Assembly (NCBI GenBank): GCA_017619975.1
Contig: JAFZRH010000032.1
Location: 1 to 56,541 of the forward strand
DNA from: Lachnospiraceae bacterium
GTDB taxonomy: Bacteria > Bacillota > Clostridia > Lachnospirales > Lachnospiraceae
DNA: 56,541 nucleotides
Direction: 5' to 3'
In this document: positions 8,541 to 16,790 of the stretch, in pieces
How positions within the stretch are numbered: position 1 is the stretch's first letter
Layout of the letters: each line of letters starts with the position of its first letter
Program-made: the position numbers and the translations under genes
The notes under the pieces: generated by a model
What the model saw: the letters and a program-made list of their open reading frames with translations, nothing else
What the model was told of the DNA's origin: nothing
Database searches by the model: none

Positions 8541-9413
8541 TTAGTTCTGCTTGCTGCAGCCATAGATCCAGCCGTTGGTCGTATCGGTGATGATCAGGCT
8601 GCCGTCCTCCTGAAGCGCCAGGTTCCAGTTGACGACATTGGACGTATCCGCCTTGCTGGTAACGGTCAGGTTGAACGCATCGGCAAACACATAGGTGTTG
8701 TCATTGATCTGGATACCGGCGATCATATACTGAACGGAATCCCCGGTAAAGACAAAGGTCTGTCCCTGTCCCGCCAGAGACGTCTCCACACCGGCCACGG
8801 TCATGCTGTTCAGATCCCAGGTTCCGACAAGCTCGTCTGCGGCAATGGCTTTGCCGTTGTTTTCCTGCGATTCGCTGGGTTTATAGGCGAGCGGATCCGT
8901 ATCGTCCGGTCTTTTCTCGCAAAGATAGATTACGCCGTACTCCGCATAGGTGATCACGAGGGTTCCGTCATCCTTCAGTTCGTAGGCCCAATCACCGACG
9001 TAGCTGGGATCGGCCTTATACCAGAAGTGCATGGTCACGTCGTCTTTCCACTCGTAACCTTCTTCATTGATCTCCTGCCCGTCCTGATAGAACCAGATGG
9101 TGTCGTCCGTGTACTTGAGGAACCAGCTGTCCACGACATTGACGTAACCGCCGGTGATAAGATCCCAGGCCGTGATCTGCCAGATGCCGGGAATCGTTTC
9201 CCGCAGGATCTCATTCACGCTCTTGGTGACAGGTTCTGTAGCGGCAGGCGTCGTTTCCGGGGCTTTCGTAGTCTCCGGAGCCTTTGTTGTTTCCGGAGCT
9301 TTCGTCTCGACAGGAGTCTGCGTCGGTGCCGCCGTGCTTTCCTTGCCGGAATTCCCGCAGGCTGCCAGGGTGAAGATCAGGACAGCAGCCAGAATAATGC
9401 TGAGTTTTTTCAT
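8541..9413 (-). CDS. Putative lipoprotein with two lipocalin-like repeats
   Basis: The start at 9413 is chosen because AAAGGAG lies 6 bp upstream; an in-frame ATG 21 bp earlier has no such site. The 290-residue protein has a lipoprotein signal (IILAAVLIFTLAAC, Cys at the lipobox) and a threonine/proline-rich linker built on PETTKA repeats. Two related roughly 95-residue beta domains follow. The first contains PGIWQITAWDL and DGTLVITYAEYGVIYLCEK; the second contains VGTWDLNSMTV and DGSLIITDTTNGWIYGCSK. The pattern matches lipocalin-like/META-type extracellular domains of clostridial lipoproteins. The function is unknown. It probably acts on the cell surface with the downstream hydrolase. Confidence 0.75.
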   Translation of the reverse strand: MKKLSIILAAVLIFTLAACGNSGKESTAAPTQTPVETKAPETTKAPETTKAPETTPAATEPVTKSVNEILRETIPGIWQITAWDLITGGYVNVVDSWFLKYTDDTIWFYQDGQEINEEGYEWKDDVTMHFWYKADPSYVGDWAYELKDDGTLVITYAEYGVIYLCEKRPDDTDPLAYKPSESQENNGKAIAADELVGTWDLNSMTVAGVETSLAGQGQTFVFTGDSVQYMIAGIQINDNTYVFADAFNLTVTSKADTSNVVNWNLALQEDGSLIITDTTNGWIYGCSKQN

Positions 9414-9466
9414 GGTTTTTCTCCTTTTTGTCATTTCGGTTTTTATGATTTCACGATCATGCTACA

Positions 9467-10801
9467 TCAAAACAGTTCCATGCGGTCCGCCTGGGTCCGC
9501 AGCCATTCCCTGAAGTCCGGATGCGCGATTTTGATCAGTTCTTCCACGCGCCCTTTCACGTCCAGCCCTCTGAGCCAGGCTACGCCGTATTCGGTGACCA
9601 CGTAATCCACATCGTTGCGGGAAGTCGTCACGACCGATCCGGGAGCCAGCATGGGAACGATCTTGGAATGCAGCACCTCTTTTCCTTCTGAATCGCGGGT
9701 CGAATAGGTGGAATGCATGGCCAGGATCGATTTGCCGCCCGGCGAGAGCTGGGAACCGATGACCGTATCCGCCTGTCCGCCGCTGCCGGAATACTGCCGG
9801 TAACCGACCGATTCGGAGGCGCACTGGCCGGTCAGGTCGACCTCCAGCGTCGCATTGATGGAAACGAATTTATTGACCTTGGCGATCTCTCCGGGATTGT
9901 TGGTGATCAGGCAGGACTTAAACAGGACGGAAGGATTGTCGTCCAGAAAGTCGTACAGTCTTTTGCTTCCCACGGTGAAAGAGCAAAGAGAGACCCCGTC
10001 ATAGTAACCCTTCCGGGAATTGTCGACCGCGCCGCATTCGATCAGATCCAGCATGGTCTCGGTGAACATCTCCGTCTGGATGCCGAGGTGTTTCTTATTG
10101 CGCAGTTCATGCGCTACGGCATTCGGGATATAGCCGATCCCCAGCTGGATCGTCGAGCCGTCTTCGACCAGATCGGCAATATATTTTCCGATGACGGCGT
10201 CCTTCTCCGTGTACGGCTGGATCTTTGCCTCGGGGATCGGACGGTCCGATTCGACCAGCGCCGTCACCTGAGAGATATGGACCATCGTATCGCCGAAGGT
10301 GCGCGGGAAGTTCGGGTTGACTTCCAGCAAAACGACAGCGCCTTTCTTGATGAGATCCATCTCATAGATCGCGCTGATAGACAGGGACAGATAGCCGTGT
10401 TTGTCCATGGGGGCAACCGTGGCGAAAAGGACCGGCCGGCGGCCTTCATAAGCCGCTCTGTCCAGCGCTTTTCCCAGGCAGAACTGGGAACGCTGCGGCA
10501 CGGTGGTCACCAGGCCTTCTTTATGGGCCTGACGGACGCCGGCCGAGAAAAACCAGCTGATATGATTCACGATGCCCTTCATCTCGGGATCGTGAAAGAA
10601 AGAATAATCCTGTGCCGGAACACAGGTCACAAACTGAACGTCCCGCACGCCGGTCGTTTTTAAATATTCCATTTTTTTCAGCAGCGCTGCCGGCTCAGCC
10701 GCCGCCTGGGCGCAGACGATGAAATCTTTGCTCTGAATGTGGTCCAGAACCTGTTCAGCAGACATTTTTTTCTCCTGATACAGTTCCTGAGCGGTCTTCA
10801 T
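9467..10801 (-). CDS. Acetyl-CoA hydrolase/CoA-transferase family (4-hydroxybutyrate or butyryl-CoA:acetate CoA-transferase type)
   Basis: The start at 10801 is supported by GGGGGAAAGG immediately upstream, giving 444 residues. The protein shows the Cat1/AbfT family layout. There is an N-terminal domain with FVTCVPAQDYSFF, a central LGIGYIPNAVAHEL loop and TEMFTETMLDL, then the C-terminal GGSGGQADTVIGSQLSPGG and TEYGVAWLRGLDVKGR. Enzymes of this family move CoA between acetate and butyryl-, 4-hydroxybutyryl- or succinyl-CoA, and in gut Clostridia they often close butyrate fermentation. The exact donor cannot be decided from sequence, and no butyrate-pathway gene is adjacent. A LysR regulator gene lies just upstream on the same strand. 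Confidence 0.85.
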   Translation of the reverse strand: MKTAQELYQEKKMSAEQVLDHIQSKDFIVCAQAAAEPAALLKKMEYLKTTGVRDVQFVTCVPAQDYSFFHDPEMKGIVNHISWFFSAGVRQAHKEGLVTTVPQRSQFCLGKALDRAAYEGRRPVLFATVAPMDKHGYLSLSISAIYEMDLIKKGAVVLLEVNPNFPRTFGDTMVHISQVTALVESDRPIPEAKIQPYTEKDAVIGKYIADLVEDGSTIQLGIGYIPNAVAHELRNKKHLGIQTEMFTETMLDLIECGAVDNSRKGYYDGVSLCSFTVGSKRLYDFLDDNPSVLFKSCLITNNPGEIAKVNKFVSINATLEVDLTGQCASESVGYRQYSGSGGQADTVIGSQLSPGGKSILAMHSTYSTRDSEGKEVLHSKIVPMLAPGSVVTTSRNDVDYVVTEYGVAWLRGLDVKGRVEELIKIAHPDFREWLRTQADRMELF

Positions 10802-10899
10802 AGGCCTTTCCCCCTTGTTTTTGATGAATCGATGCGGCAATTTTCTGAAAAAACTGTAGCATATCCTTGGGCAAAACGAAAATAGCGCTTTTTCATCTG

Positions 10900-11799
10900 T
10901 TATGAATTGAATTCATGTTCCTGGCCGCGCAGGCAGATTTCGAGAAATTTTTTCATCGGTTCCGTCAAATGTCGGTTTTTGGCATAGCATAAAGACAAGA
11001 CCCACGGCATCGGCGGATCTTCCACAGAAAGCATCCTGACTTCGGGTTTTCCCCATTTTTCCACAAGCCAGCGGGGCAGGAAGGTAATCCCGAAATTGGC
11101 CGCCACCATATCGTACAGCATGTCCCACTGAGAACTTACGAATACGACTTTCGGCTGGAACCCGGCTTTTCTGCAGAAATCATCCACGATCCCCCGAAAC
11201 ATGTAGTCCGGCGTCAGCATCAGAAATGACTCGTTTTTCAGCTCACAGAGCTGTATGGCCTCTTTCCCGGCCAGCGGATGATTCTCCGAAACGCAGCTCA
11301 CGATCTGTGAGCGGTACACCGGGTTTTTTATGTAGTTTGCGTTTTCAAACGGTTCCAGAACGATGCCCATGTCGATCTGGCCCATGTCCATTTTTTCGAT
11401 CAGCGTATTGGACGGCGTCTCCTCGATCCTCAGCTTCACGTTCGGATATTCCTGACGGAAAGTGTAGATGCGGGAATAGAAATACGCCGGTCCTGCCGTG
11501 GGCGGGATCCCTACGCTCAGGCTGCCCCCCAGTCCCTGAAAATGCTGTTTCAGCGCTTCTGTCTCGGTGGCAAAGAAATTCAGGACTCTTTGCGCATACG
11601 TATAAGCCAGTTTTCCTTCTTCCGTTAAGGCAAGCTCTTTGCCGCGTCGGTTGAGGATCTCAACCCCCAGCTCTTCCTCCAGCGCTTTCATGGATTTGCT
11701 TAACGTAGACTGACTTAAGTAAAGCTTTTCCGCCGCTTTGGTAAAGCTTTTCTGATTCACGATTTCCACCAGGTATACCAGCTGATTGTGCGTTACCAT
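10900..11799 (-). CDS. LysR-family transcriptional regulator
   Basis: This 299-residue protein has an N-terminal winged helix-turn-helix (QKSFTKAAEKLYLSQSTLSKSMKALE) and a C-terminal LysR substrate-binding domain beginning at about residue 90 (GSLSVGIPPTAGPAYFY). The start follows AGGAGG. LysR proteins usually bind a small-molecule coinducer and control neighbouring genes, so the CoA-transferase 98 bp downstream is the obvious candidate target. That link is inferred from position. The promoter-like sequence upstream is a decayed copy of the AAA_14 ATPase promoter (see 11854-11904). Confidence 0.88.
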   Translation of the reverse strand: MVTHNQLVYLVEIVNQKSFTKAAEKLYLSQSTLSKSMKALEEELGVEILNRRGKELALTEEGKLAYTYAQRVLNFFATETEALKQHFQGLGGSLSVGIPPTAGPAYFYSRIYTFRQEYPNVKLRIEETPSNTLIEKMDMGQIDMGIVLEPFENANYIKNPVYRSQIVSCVSENHPLAGKEAIQLCELKNESFLMLTPDYMFRGIVDDFCRKAGFQPKVVFVSSQWDMLYDMVAANFGITFLPRWLVEKWGKPEVRMLSVEDPPMPWVLSLCYAKNRHLTEPMKKFLEICLRGQEHEFNS

Positions 11800-11829
11800 C
11801 TGAACCTCCTGTCACCCCGCGCCCAAGCC

Positions 11830-11904
11830 GCATAGAACTCTCTTTTTAAGACGCATGGCGCTTACTTCTCTGCACAGAATAGCATAAAGCCGTTTTTTGT
11901 GCAA
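11830..11904 (-). pseudogene. Decayed promoter and first codons of a second AAA_14 ATPase gene
   Basis: The minus strand has a -35 TTGCAC (11899-11904), a 17-bp spacer and a -10 TATTCT (11876-11881). An ATG at 11856 follows, then codons reading MRLKKRVL before the frame decays. The same arrangement, with nearly identical bases, precedes the intact AAA_14 gene at 12767-13984 (start MRLKREL). This looks like the 5' end of a lost paralogue. The promoter is still well formed and points into the LysR gene, whose start is 57 bp further on. Confidence 0.6.
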
Positions 11905-11926
11905 AGTCATGTGTTTTTGATTTCTG

Positions 11927-12412
11927 TCATGCTCCCGCTCTGATCAGATGGCCCTCCTGTACCGCAGCAAAGGTTGCCAGGGCACAGACGAACAGTCCGC
12001 TGTACTTCAAATCAATCATCGACAGCGTGAAGGGCAGAAGAAACAGCGCGATGCCGGTCAGTTTATTCATCACGGTATGTACGGCCGCAAACTCTTTTCG
12101 CACAACATATCCGGACAGAATATTGATTATCTTGATCAGCGCTATGACAGCGGTCCAGATGATCAGCCATGTCGGAATATCAAGCACGGGAATCATCTTT
12201 ATCAGGCAGGCTGCCGCCAGAACAAAATCCGCCGCCGTGTCCAGCTTCGATCCAAAATTACTTACGGTTCCCGTTTTTCTCGCAACGGCCCCATCGATCA
12301 TGTCGCTGACGCCGGCAGCGATGTACAGCATATAAAAGGCGGGTGAAAACACAGGAAAAAACAGCAATGCGATACTGCAAACAATCCGGCTGCCGGTAAC
12401 GATATCTGCCAT
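11927..12412 (-). CDS. CDP-alcohol phosphatidyltransferase family protein
   Basis: The protein is a small membrane enzyme of about 161 residues. It has the family signature D-x2-D-G-x2-A-R-x8-G-x3-D-x3-D (DMIDGAVARK, then NFGSKLDTAADF) followed by several hydrophobic helices. Family members transfer a phospho-alcohol from CDP-alcohol to make phospholipids such as phosphatidylglycerophosphate. The substrate here is not defined, and this short divergent version may be an accessory enzyme. I prefer the ATG at 12412, which lies just after the TAA of the upstream TIGR04076 gene and begins MADIVTGSRI. An in-frame ATG at 12454 would add 14 residues. The gene is AT-richer than the housekeeping DNA around it. 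Confidence 0.8.
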   Translation of the reverse strand: MADIVTGSRIVCSIALLFFPVFSPAFYMLYIAAGVSDMIDGAVARKTGTVSNFGSKLDTAADFVLAAACLIKMIPVLDIPTWLIIWTAVIALIKIINILSGYVVRKEFAAVHTVMNKLTGIALFLLPFTLSMIDLKYSGLFVCALATFAAVQEGHLIRAGA

Positions 12413-12413
12413 C

Positions 12414-12663
12414 TTATTCAACGACTTCACCGTGAATGAAAACACGTCCTCCATCCTGACATTTTACATCAAACATTTTTGCTTTGCCTTCCCCATGATC
12501 CAGACTTCCACCGTTTAAAAGTGTGTATACCGAAGGATATATGCTGTTCCAAAGTTCATGGCATATAGGGGGGGCATAAATCTTCCACAATAAATTCTTG
12601 TCCCCTGGTAAAATAACCGCCTCTGCATTTACTTTCAACAACAGTAATCTTTACTTTTGGCAT
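12414..12663 (-). pseudogene. Frameshifted TIGR04076 family protein
   Basis: From ATG 12663 (preceded by GAGGAG) the frame reads MPKVKITVVESKCRGGYF and then TRGQEFIVEDLCPP, and stops early. The remainder, from CHELWNSIYPSVYTLLNGG through CQDGGRVFIHGEVVE, lies in the next frame. The break is at a run of seven C on the coding strand (12568-12574). Removing one C restores a continuous protein of about 82 residues ending at 12414. The TIGR04076 family has this look (KVKITV..., WN-x-IYP, GG, C-x-DG-RPV); its function is unknown. The cause is a real inactivating frameshift, a phase-variable tract or a sequencing error. Confidence 0.7.
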
Positions 12664-12766
12664 ATTCCACAGCTCCTCTGCAAACCCCAAGTTTACCAAC
12701 GCTTCATGTTCTTTTCAAACTTGCCTATATAGGTTTGCTTCAATTATATAACCCGAAACTATTCGT

Positions 12767-13984
12767 TTATGTGAGCATCAGATCTCTTTGTCCGAGCAGA
12801 AAATCCAATATGTTCAGATGAACGATGCCGTCATGGCTCATGTCGAGCCGGTCCAGAGACATGACATATTTCGGAGACGCATCCGTGATTCCCCGGTATG
12901 CGCCGAATTCTCTCCTGACCGTCTCTTCACCCGCCAGCAGATAGGCAACCTGAATGAAGCATTTCTTTCCGTTTCGGACCGCAACAAAATCCACCTCGCC
13001 TTTATAGGTTTTTCCCGCGAATACCGTATATCCTCTCGCTGCCAATTCATTATAAATGATATTTTCCAGGAAGAAGGTGTCTTCGTAATTGATCGTATTG
13101 GTGTTGATCGTCCGGAATCCCATATCGACGGCGTACTGTTTTTCTTTATTGGACAGCGCTGTTTTTCCGCTGATATTGTATCGTCCTACGCCGTGGATCA
13201 GAAAGGCCTTTTTCATCCGTTCCAGATAATAATACACCGTCCTGCGGGATATCTCCTTATGGTTCTTTCCATACTCTTTCAGCAAATTGTCGATGGACAG
13301 TTCTTTCCCGGCATTGGCCAGCAGGTACTGTGAAAAATCTAAAAAGGCCTTTTTGTCCGCGCTCCTGCTCTTTCCGATAATGTCCCGATTCACGATCCCC
13401 TCATACAGTGTGGAAAGATATCTCTTGACGGAGACTTCGTCCGGATAATCAAAGCGCAGCGGAAACCCGCCCCATTTCAGATAATCAAAGAACAGGTCAT
13501 CCGTCCAGGGCTTCTGATTCAGTTCATAATACTGTTTCATCTCCGCAAAAGAAAACGGAAACACTTCAAATTCCACGGTCCTTCCGGTGAGCAGCGAAGC
13601 CAGTTCCCCTGACAGCAAAGTTGAATTGCTCCCCGTAACAAAAAGGGAAACATTCATCGTCGCCCGGAAAGAAGCCAATGCCTTCTCAAATTCCCTGATG
13701 TGCTGGATCTCATCAAGAAAAATATAATATTTTTCGGTATCCGCGATCTGCCGCTTGATATCCGCATGAAGATCCGATGCGTTCTCAATGTAGGCTAGAT
13801 CCAGGTCTTCCAGGTTCAGATAAATGATATGGTCTTCCCTGATCCCCTGTGCAAGCAGTTCATCTCTGATGGTTTCCAGCATCACGGACTTGCCCGCTCT
13901 GCGCACACCGGTAATGACCTTGATGATATCAGACTCATAATAGGGACGTATTTGTTCCAGATACAACTCTCTCTTCAGCCGCAT
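12767..13984 (-). CDS. AAA_14 / DUF4143 ATP-binding protein
   Basis: The start at 13984 is fixed by AAGGAGGTGA, giving 405 residues. The N-terminal AAA_14 ATPase has a Walker A (GVRRAGKSVML), a Walker B (KYYIFLDEIQHI) and a sensor (LFVTGSNSTLL). The C-terminal half is a DUF4143 domain with a winged-helix part (SRRTVYYYLERMKKAFLI) and a PD-(D/E)XK-like end (GEVDFVAVRNGKKCFIQVAY). These proteins are common accessory genes in Clostridia and Bacteroidetes. Their biological role is not established; links to defence or toxin-antitoxin function are speculative. A decayed start of a second copy lies at 11830-11904. A 22-bp palindrome overlaps the promoter. Confidence 0.9.
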   Translation of the reverse strand: MRLKRELYLEQIRPYYESDIIKVITGVRRAGKSVMLETIRDELLAQGIREDHIIYLNLEDLDLAYIENASDLHADIKRQIADTEKYYIFLDEIQHIREFEKALASFRATMNVSLFVTGSNSTLLSGELASLLTGRTVEFEVFPFSFAEMKQYYELNQKPWTDDLFFDYLKWGGFPLRFDYPDEVSVKRYLSTLYEGIVNRDIIGKSRSADKKAFLDFSQYLLANAGKELSIDNLLKEYGKNHKEISRRTVYYYLERMKKAFLIHGVGRYNISGKTALSNKEKQYAVDMGFRTINTNTINYEDTFFLENIIYNELAARGYTVFAGKTYKGEVDFVAVRNGKKCFIQVAYLLAGEETVRREFGAYRGITDASPKYVMSLDRLDMSHDGIVHLNILDFLLGQRDLMLT

Positions 13985-14003
13985 GGTGCTCACCTCCTTG
14001 CAC

Positions 14004-14032
14004 AGAATAGCACAAAACCTCTTTTTGTGCAA
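14004..14032 (-). promoter_or_regulatory. Promoter of the AAA_14 ATPase gene
   Basis: Minus strand: -35 TTGCAC (14027-14032), 17-bp spacer, -10 TATTCT (14004-14009), followed by AAGGAGGTGA and the ATG at 13984. The same promoter is duplicated at 11876-11904. Confidence 0.75.
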
Positions 14033-14046
14033 GCATGCTTGCACAA
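14025..14046. promoter_or_regulatory. 22-bp perfect palindrome overlapping the AAA_14 -35 box (candidate operator)
   Basis: The arms TTGTGCAAGCA and TGCTTGCACAA are exactly complementary and cover the -35 hexamer. The position suits a dimeric repressor. The 11.9-kb remnant keeps only the right half of the palindrome, so the operator was not preserved there. Confidence 0.6.
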
Positions 14047-14229
14047 GTTTAAACAAGTCTTGCGTTTTATTAACTGGAAGTCGTTTTTTAGCTCATCTGT
14101 TAGCTGGAGAGACTGCCAAATGTGCAAAGGAAAAAGCAGAATATTGCACCCGAAAAGATTGCAAAAATGAAAAATCGGCGAGTCAGATTCGGCTGCCGGA
14201 GGGTATATAGAAGGACAATTATGGCACGC

Positions 14230-14275
14230 AAAAAAAGAGCCCGTAACAGCCAAAAACATTGGTGTTACGGGCTCT
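14230..14275 (-). terminator. Terminator of the truncated tRNA-Arg copy
   Basis: On the minus strand an 11-bp stem (AGAGYCCGTAA-type arms, 14236-14246 and 14265-14275) is followed by a T-tract. It is nearly identical to the terminator after the intact tRNA at 17252-17296. Confidence 0.8.
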
Positions 14276-14281
14276 TCTCGC

Positions 14282-14323
14282 CGTTTCCGGGCGGATTCGA
14301 ACCGCCGATCTTTCGCTTAGGAG
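14282..14323 (-). pseudogene. 3' half of tRNA-Arg(CCT), split at the anticodon loop
   Basis: The minus strand carries anticodon loop, anticodon 3' stem, variable loop, T arm (GGCGG-TTCGAAT-CCGCC) and a mutated acceptor end (CGGAAAC instead of CGGGAAC). Upstream of CTCCTAAG the sequence is not tRNA. It differs at two positions from the intact gene, as expected for a copy no longer under selection. Confidence 0.8.
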
Positions 14324-14479
14324 TTGGGGCGTTCAATTCCCAATTTTGCATTTTTCAAGGTCGTTTTCCCTTGATACACCTATATTTCTTTCGAGTTCGA
14401 ATTCCGGTGCGTGCGGTTAAAATCAGCTGAGTTTGTTAGAAATCGGCCGTTTCTGTTAGCTGGATTTCTGTCGAAACAT

Positions 14480-15151
14480 TTATTCTCCCCAGAGATCTAT
14501 CGAATAAGCCGGATAAGTAAACCGTCCCCCGTGCTTTGTCGCATTATACGCATCTCTGATTTGATAGATGCTTACGATGCTGACAGGAAGATGATCTTCC
14601 TGAGATGCCAGTCTTTCCCTTAATTCTTCTGAGGAGATAATGGTATCGGGTGTTATGAGGATCCGCACATTATAGGTATCGCAATCCAAATAAATCAGTG
14701 TATTGTTCGTCGCCTCTTCGACTGTGTACCAGGTAATATTTCCCCGGAAAAACTGTTGTTCTTCTCCTTGCAGTCTTTGCAAATGCTGAATCAGAATATA
14801 CACACCTATTACAAGAAGAGCTGCTGCGGCAAATAGAAAGACCGCCCTGCGGACAGCCTGTTTTTCCTTCTTTTTACTGTATTCTGCAACCAGCTTCAAC
14901 GGCGGTTCTTTCTGAAGTGTTTCCTCTTCGGGTGTTTCGGCAGCATGCTGACCATTCAGCAACTCTTTCACGTCTACACTATAAAAATCCGCAAGTCTGA
15001 GAATCGTTTCCAAATCGGGAATAGTCCTTCCGGTTTCCCAGCGGGACAGCGTTTTAGAGGAAACAAAAAGCTGCTCTGCGGCCTCCTCCTGTGTCAGACC
15101 TCGCTCTTTTCGTAATTGTCTGATGAATTCGCAAATCTTTTTCATTTCCAT
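14480..15151 (-). CDS. Membrane-anchored XRE-family regulator
   Basis: This is a 223-residue protein. Residues 5-66 are an XRE helix-turn-helix (LRKERGLTQEEAAEQLFVS, SRWETGRTIPDLETILRLAD). It is followed by a charged linker, one transmembrane helix at about 105-122 (AVFLFAAAALLVIGVYILI) and a C-terminal roughly 95-residue domain that should lie outside the membrane. This layout suggests a one-component regulator that senses an external or envelope signal. No partner is evident. The start (ATG 15151) has a modest purine-rich site (AAGGCGGG); ATG 15145 is an alternative. It lies inside the interval between the two tRNA-Arg half repeats and is AT-richer than the flanks. Confidence 0.8.
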   Translation of the reverse strand: MEMKKICEFIRQLRKERGLTQEEAAEQLFVSSKTLSRWETGRTIPDLETILRLADFYSVDVKELLNGQHAAETPEEETLQKEPPLKLVAEYSKKKEKQAVRRAVFLFAAAALLVIGVYILIQHLQRLQGEEQQFFRGNITWYTVEEATNNTLIYLDCDTYNVRILITPDTIISSEELRERLASQEDHLPVSIVSIYQIRDAYNATKHGGRFTYPAYSIDLWGE

Positions 15152-15367
15152 GGGGATCCCGCCTTAGCGGCTTGAAATCGGTGGCTCGCACCTTCTGAAA
15201 CCGATCACATTTTATCTCACATTGATCAAAATACATAGGACACTTTTTGAGAATGCAACGTTTTTACGAATATGTGTTGCCTTTTGATGCGATGTATTGG
15301 TGTTTTATGAAGCCACTTCCTCCCGTTCAAGTGGTCATTTTTCTCTGTGCCTTAGGTATACTCGGCA

Positions 15368-16768
15368 TTAAACTTCATCATTGATTTTCCAGTATCCGTT
15401 TTTATTTGAGCCGATTCGCTCAATAATACCTCTTTCCTTCAGGCTGGCGATTCCTTTTTGTATCGTTGTTTTCCCAACCCCCAAAGCTATTGCAAGATGC
15501 GGCTGTGAAATGTTTGGATTGTTTCTGATCTCTGCCAGGATTTTCTCCGGCCAGCTTTTACTTTTATCTATCAGTTTATCTGTCACTTTATCTGTCACTT
15601 CTATATTCTGGCTGGCAGATAAATACCGAAGAGGTATCGTCACCACAATGGAATTCTCTCTGAATTCAAATGCGTCTCTGCCATAAACGTCCGTGATTTT
15701 CGGAACGCCTCTTCCGGAACGCTCACTAATATGAAGCTGTAAAAACACATCCGACAGCTTCTGATTAACCGGTATGGATTCTCCCTGAAAAAAGCCTTCT
15801 ATTGTTTGCAGCGGTGCCAGCGTTCCTCTTGAAAGGATCCCGATTCTGTTGCTGTAGACCGTGATCATGGGAGCATTCCCATCAGTCCACTTATTATGGG
15901 CAAAGGCATTGATGATTGCCTCACGAAAGGCGTCCATGTCAAATAAGCTGATGTCTTTCCTGATCATCCCCCTGTTCTGTTCATCGACCTGTATCAGGTT
16001 TATTACATCACCGTACTCAAGGATCTTGTCCATCGCCGAAAGGATGCAGGTATAACCAAACTCTTTGATAGAATACATCGGTGAAGATTTCTTTTCCCCA
16101 CGAAAAATCGAAACCCGAATAGGCATGTGGCAATTATCTGAAAGAAGCTGTGCAAGTATATTATATTTCCCATCCCGGGTCAGCAGACCGAGGTTTTTCT
16201 TGAATGTTTCCTGTTTCAGGCTGATTCCCCTTCCAGCATAATAAGTAAAGAGCCTTTCAAAAGACAGATCTTGATACTCCGACTCCTGATTGTCAACAGA
16301 AGGCAGACCGTGTTTCAGTACATCAAAAAGCCTTGCCTCTCGTTCCGGATACTTCGAAACGTTTTCTTTGCTGGAACCGATACGCAGATAACGTTCCTTA
16401 TCAAAGGCTGTAGGAACATTGACCGCCGCAGGTATTTCGAGCACCACCACTTTCTTAGTGCCAATGATGACATTGTGAAAGCTAAAACCTACGTCCGGAG
16501 CTGTTTGACGGGCCAGATAATGCTGCAGCGGTTCATTTTTATAGTCCTGCTGGTAATTGAAACTCGTTCCTACGATCTCATGTGTTTTATCCCTGACACC
16601 CCAAACAAAATATCCGTACGGTCTTCCCTCCATGGCTGCCGAGTTGGATAACGCAGAGATATATTCTCCAAGAGCATGCGCCTCAAACCAGTTTTCTTTA
16701 AACTCGAACCATTCTTCTTCCGAATCATATTTCGTCAGTTCGTTAACGATTTCTGCATAGTCAGCCAT
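15368..16768 (-). CDS. AlbA_2 (Schlafen-like) domain, HTH-containing ATP-binding regulator
   Basis: This is a 466-residue protein. The N-terminal AlbA_2 domain includes EWFEFKENW, GYFVWGVRDKTHEIVGT and RIGSSKENVSKYPERE. A central GHKL-like segment has REAIINAFAHNKW, DGNAPMITVYSNRIGILSRG and SERSGRGVPKI. The C-terminal winged helix (NPNISQPHLAIALGVGKTTIQKGI) follows the typical VTDKVTDKLIDKSK linker. Proteins of this COG2865 type are frequent accessory transcription regulators whose signals are unknown. AGGAGG precedes the start. Three GTGGTAGATA boxes surround its promoter and suggest autoregulation. It is the larger of two genes in the interval between the tRNA-Arg repeats. Confidence 0.85.
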   Translation of the reverse strand: MADYAEIVNELTKYDSEEEWFEFKENWFEAHALGEYISALSNSAAMEGRPYGYFVWGVRDKTHEIVGTSFNYQQDYKNEPLQHYLARQTAPDVGFSFHNVIIGTKKVVVLEIPAAVNVPTAFDKERYLRIGSSKENVSKYPEREARLFDVLKHGLPSVDNQESEYQDLSFERLFTYYAGRGISLKQETFKKNLGLLTRDGKYNILAQLLSDNCHMPIRVSIFRGEKKSSPMYSIKEFGYTCILSAMDKILEYGDVINLIQVDEQNRGMIRKDISLFDMDAFREAIINAFAHNKWTDGNAPMITVYSNRIGILSRGTLAPLQTIEGFFQGESIPVNQKLSDVFLQLHISERSGRGVPKITDVYGRDAFEFRENSIVVTIPLRYLSASQNIEVTDKVTDKLIDKSKSWPEKILAEIRNNPNISQPHLAIALGVGKTTIQKGIASLKERGIIERIGSNKNGYWKINDEV

Positions 16769-16790
16769 AGAATGACCTCCTCATGAATTA

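Larger units (their letters stand above)
14085..14323. repeat. Copy A of a 240-bp repeat: terminator plus 3' half of tRNA-Arg(CCT)
   Basis: This stretch is about 90% identical by eye to 17103-17344 (copy B). The match begins in TTAGCTGG-type motifs and runs through a terminator and the tRNA 3' half. It stops exactly at CTTAGGAG, the anticodon-loop bases (14316-14323). Beyond this point the two copies are unrelated. The whole gene-free stretch 13985-14479 otherwise holds the AAA_14 promoter, the palindrome at 14025 and another GTTAGCTGG at 14455. Confidence 0.8.

Noticed and set aside
12767-14259. Toxin-antitoxin or defence island around the AAA_14 gene
   Set aside because: No antitoxin, nuclease or restriction gene is adjacent; the AAA_14/DUF4143 family alone does not support this.
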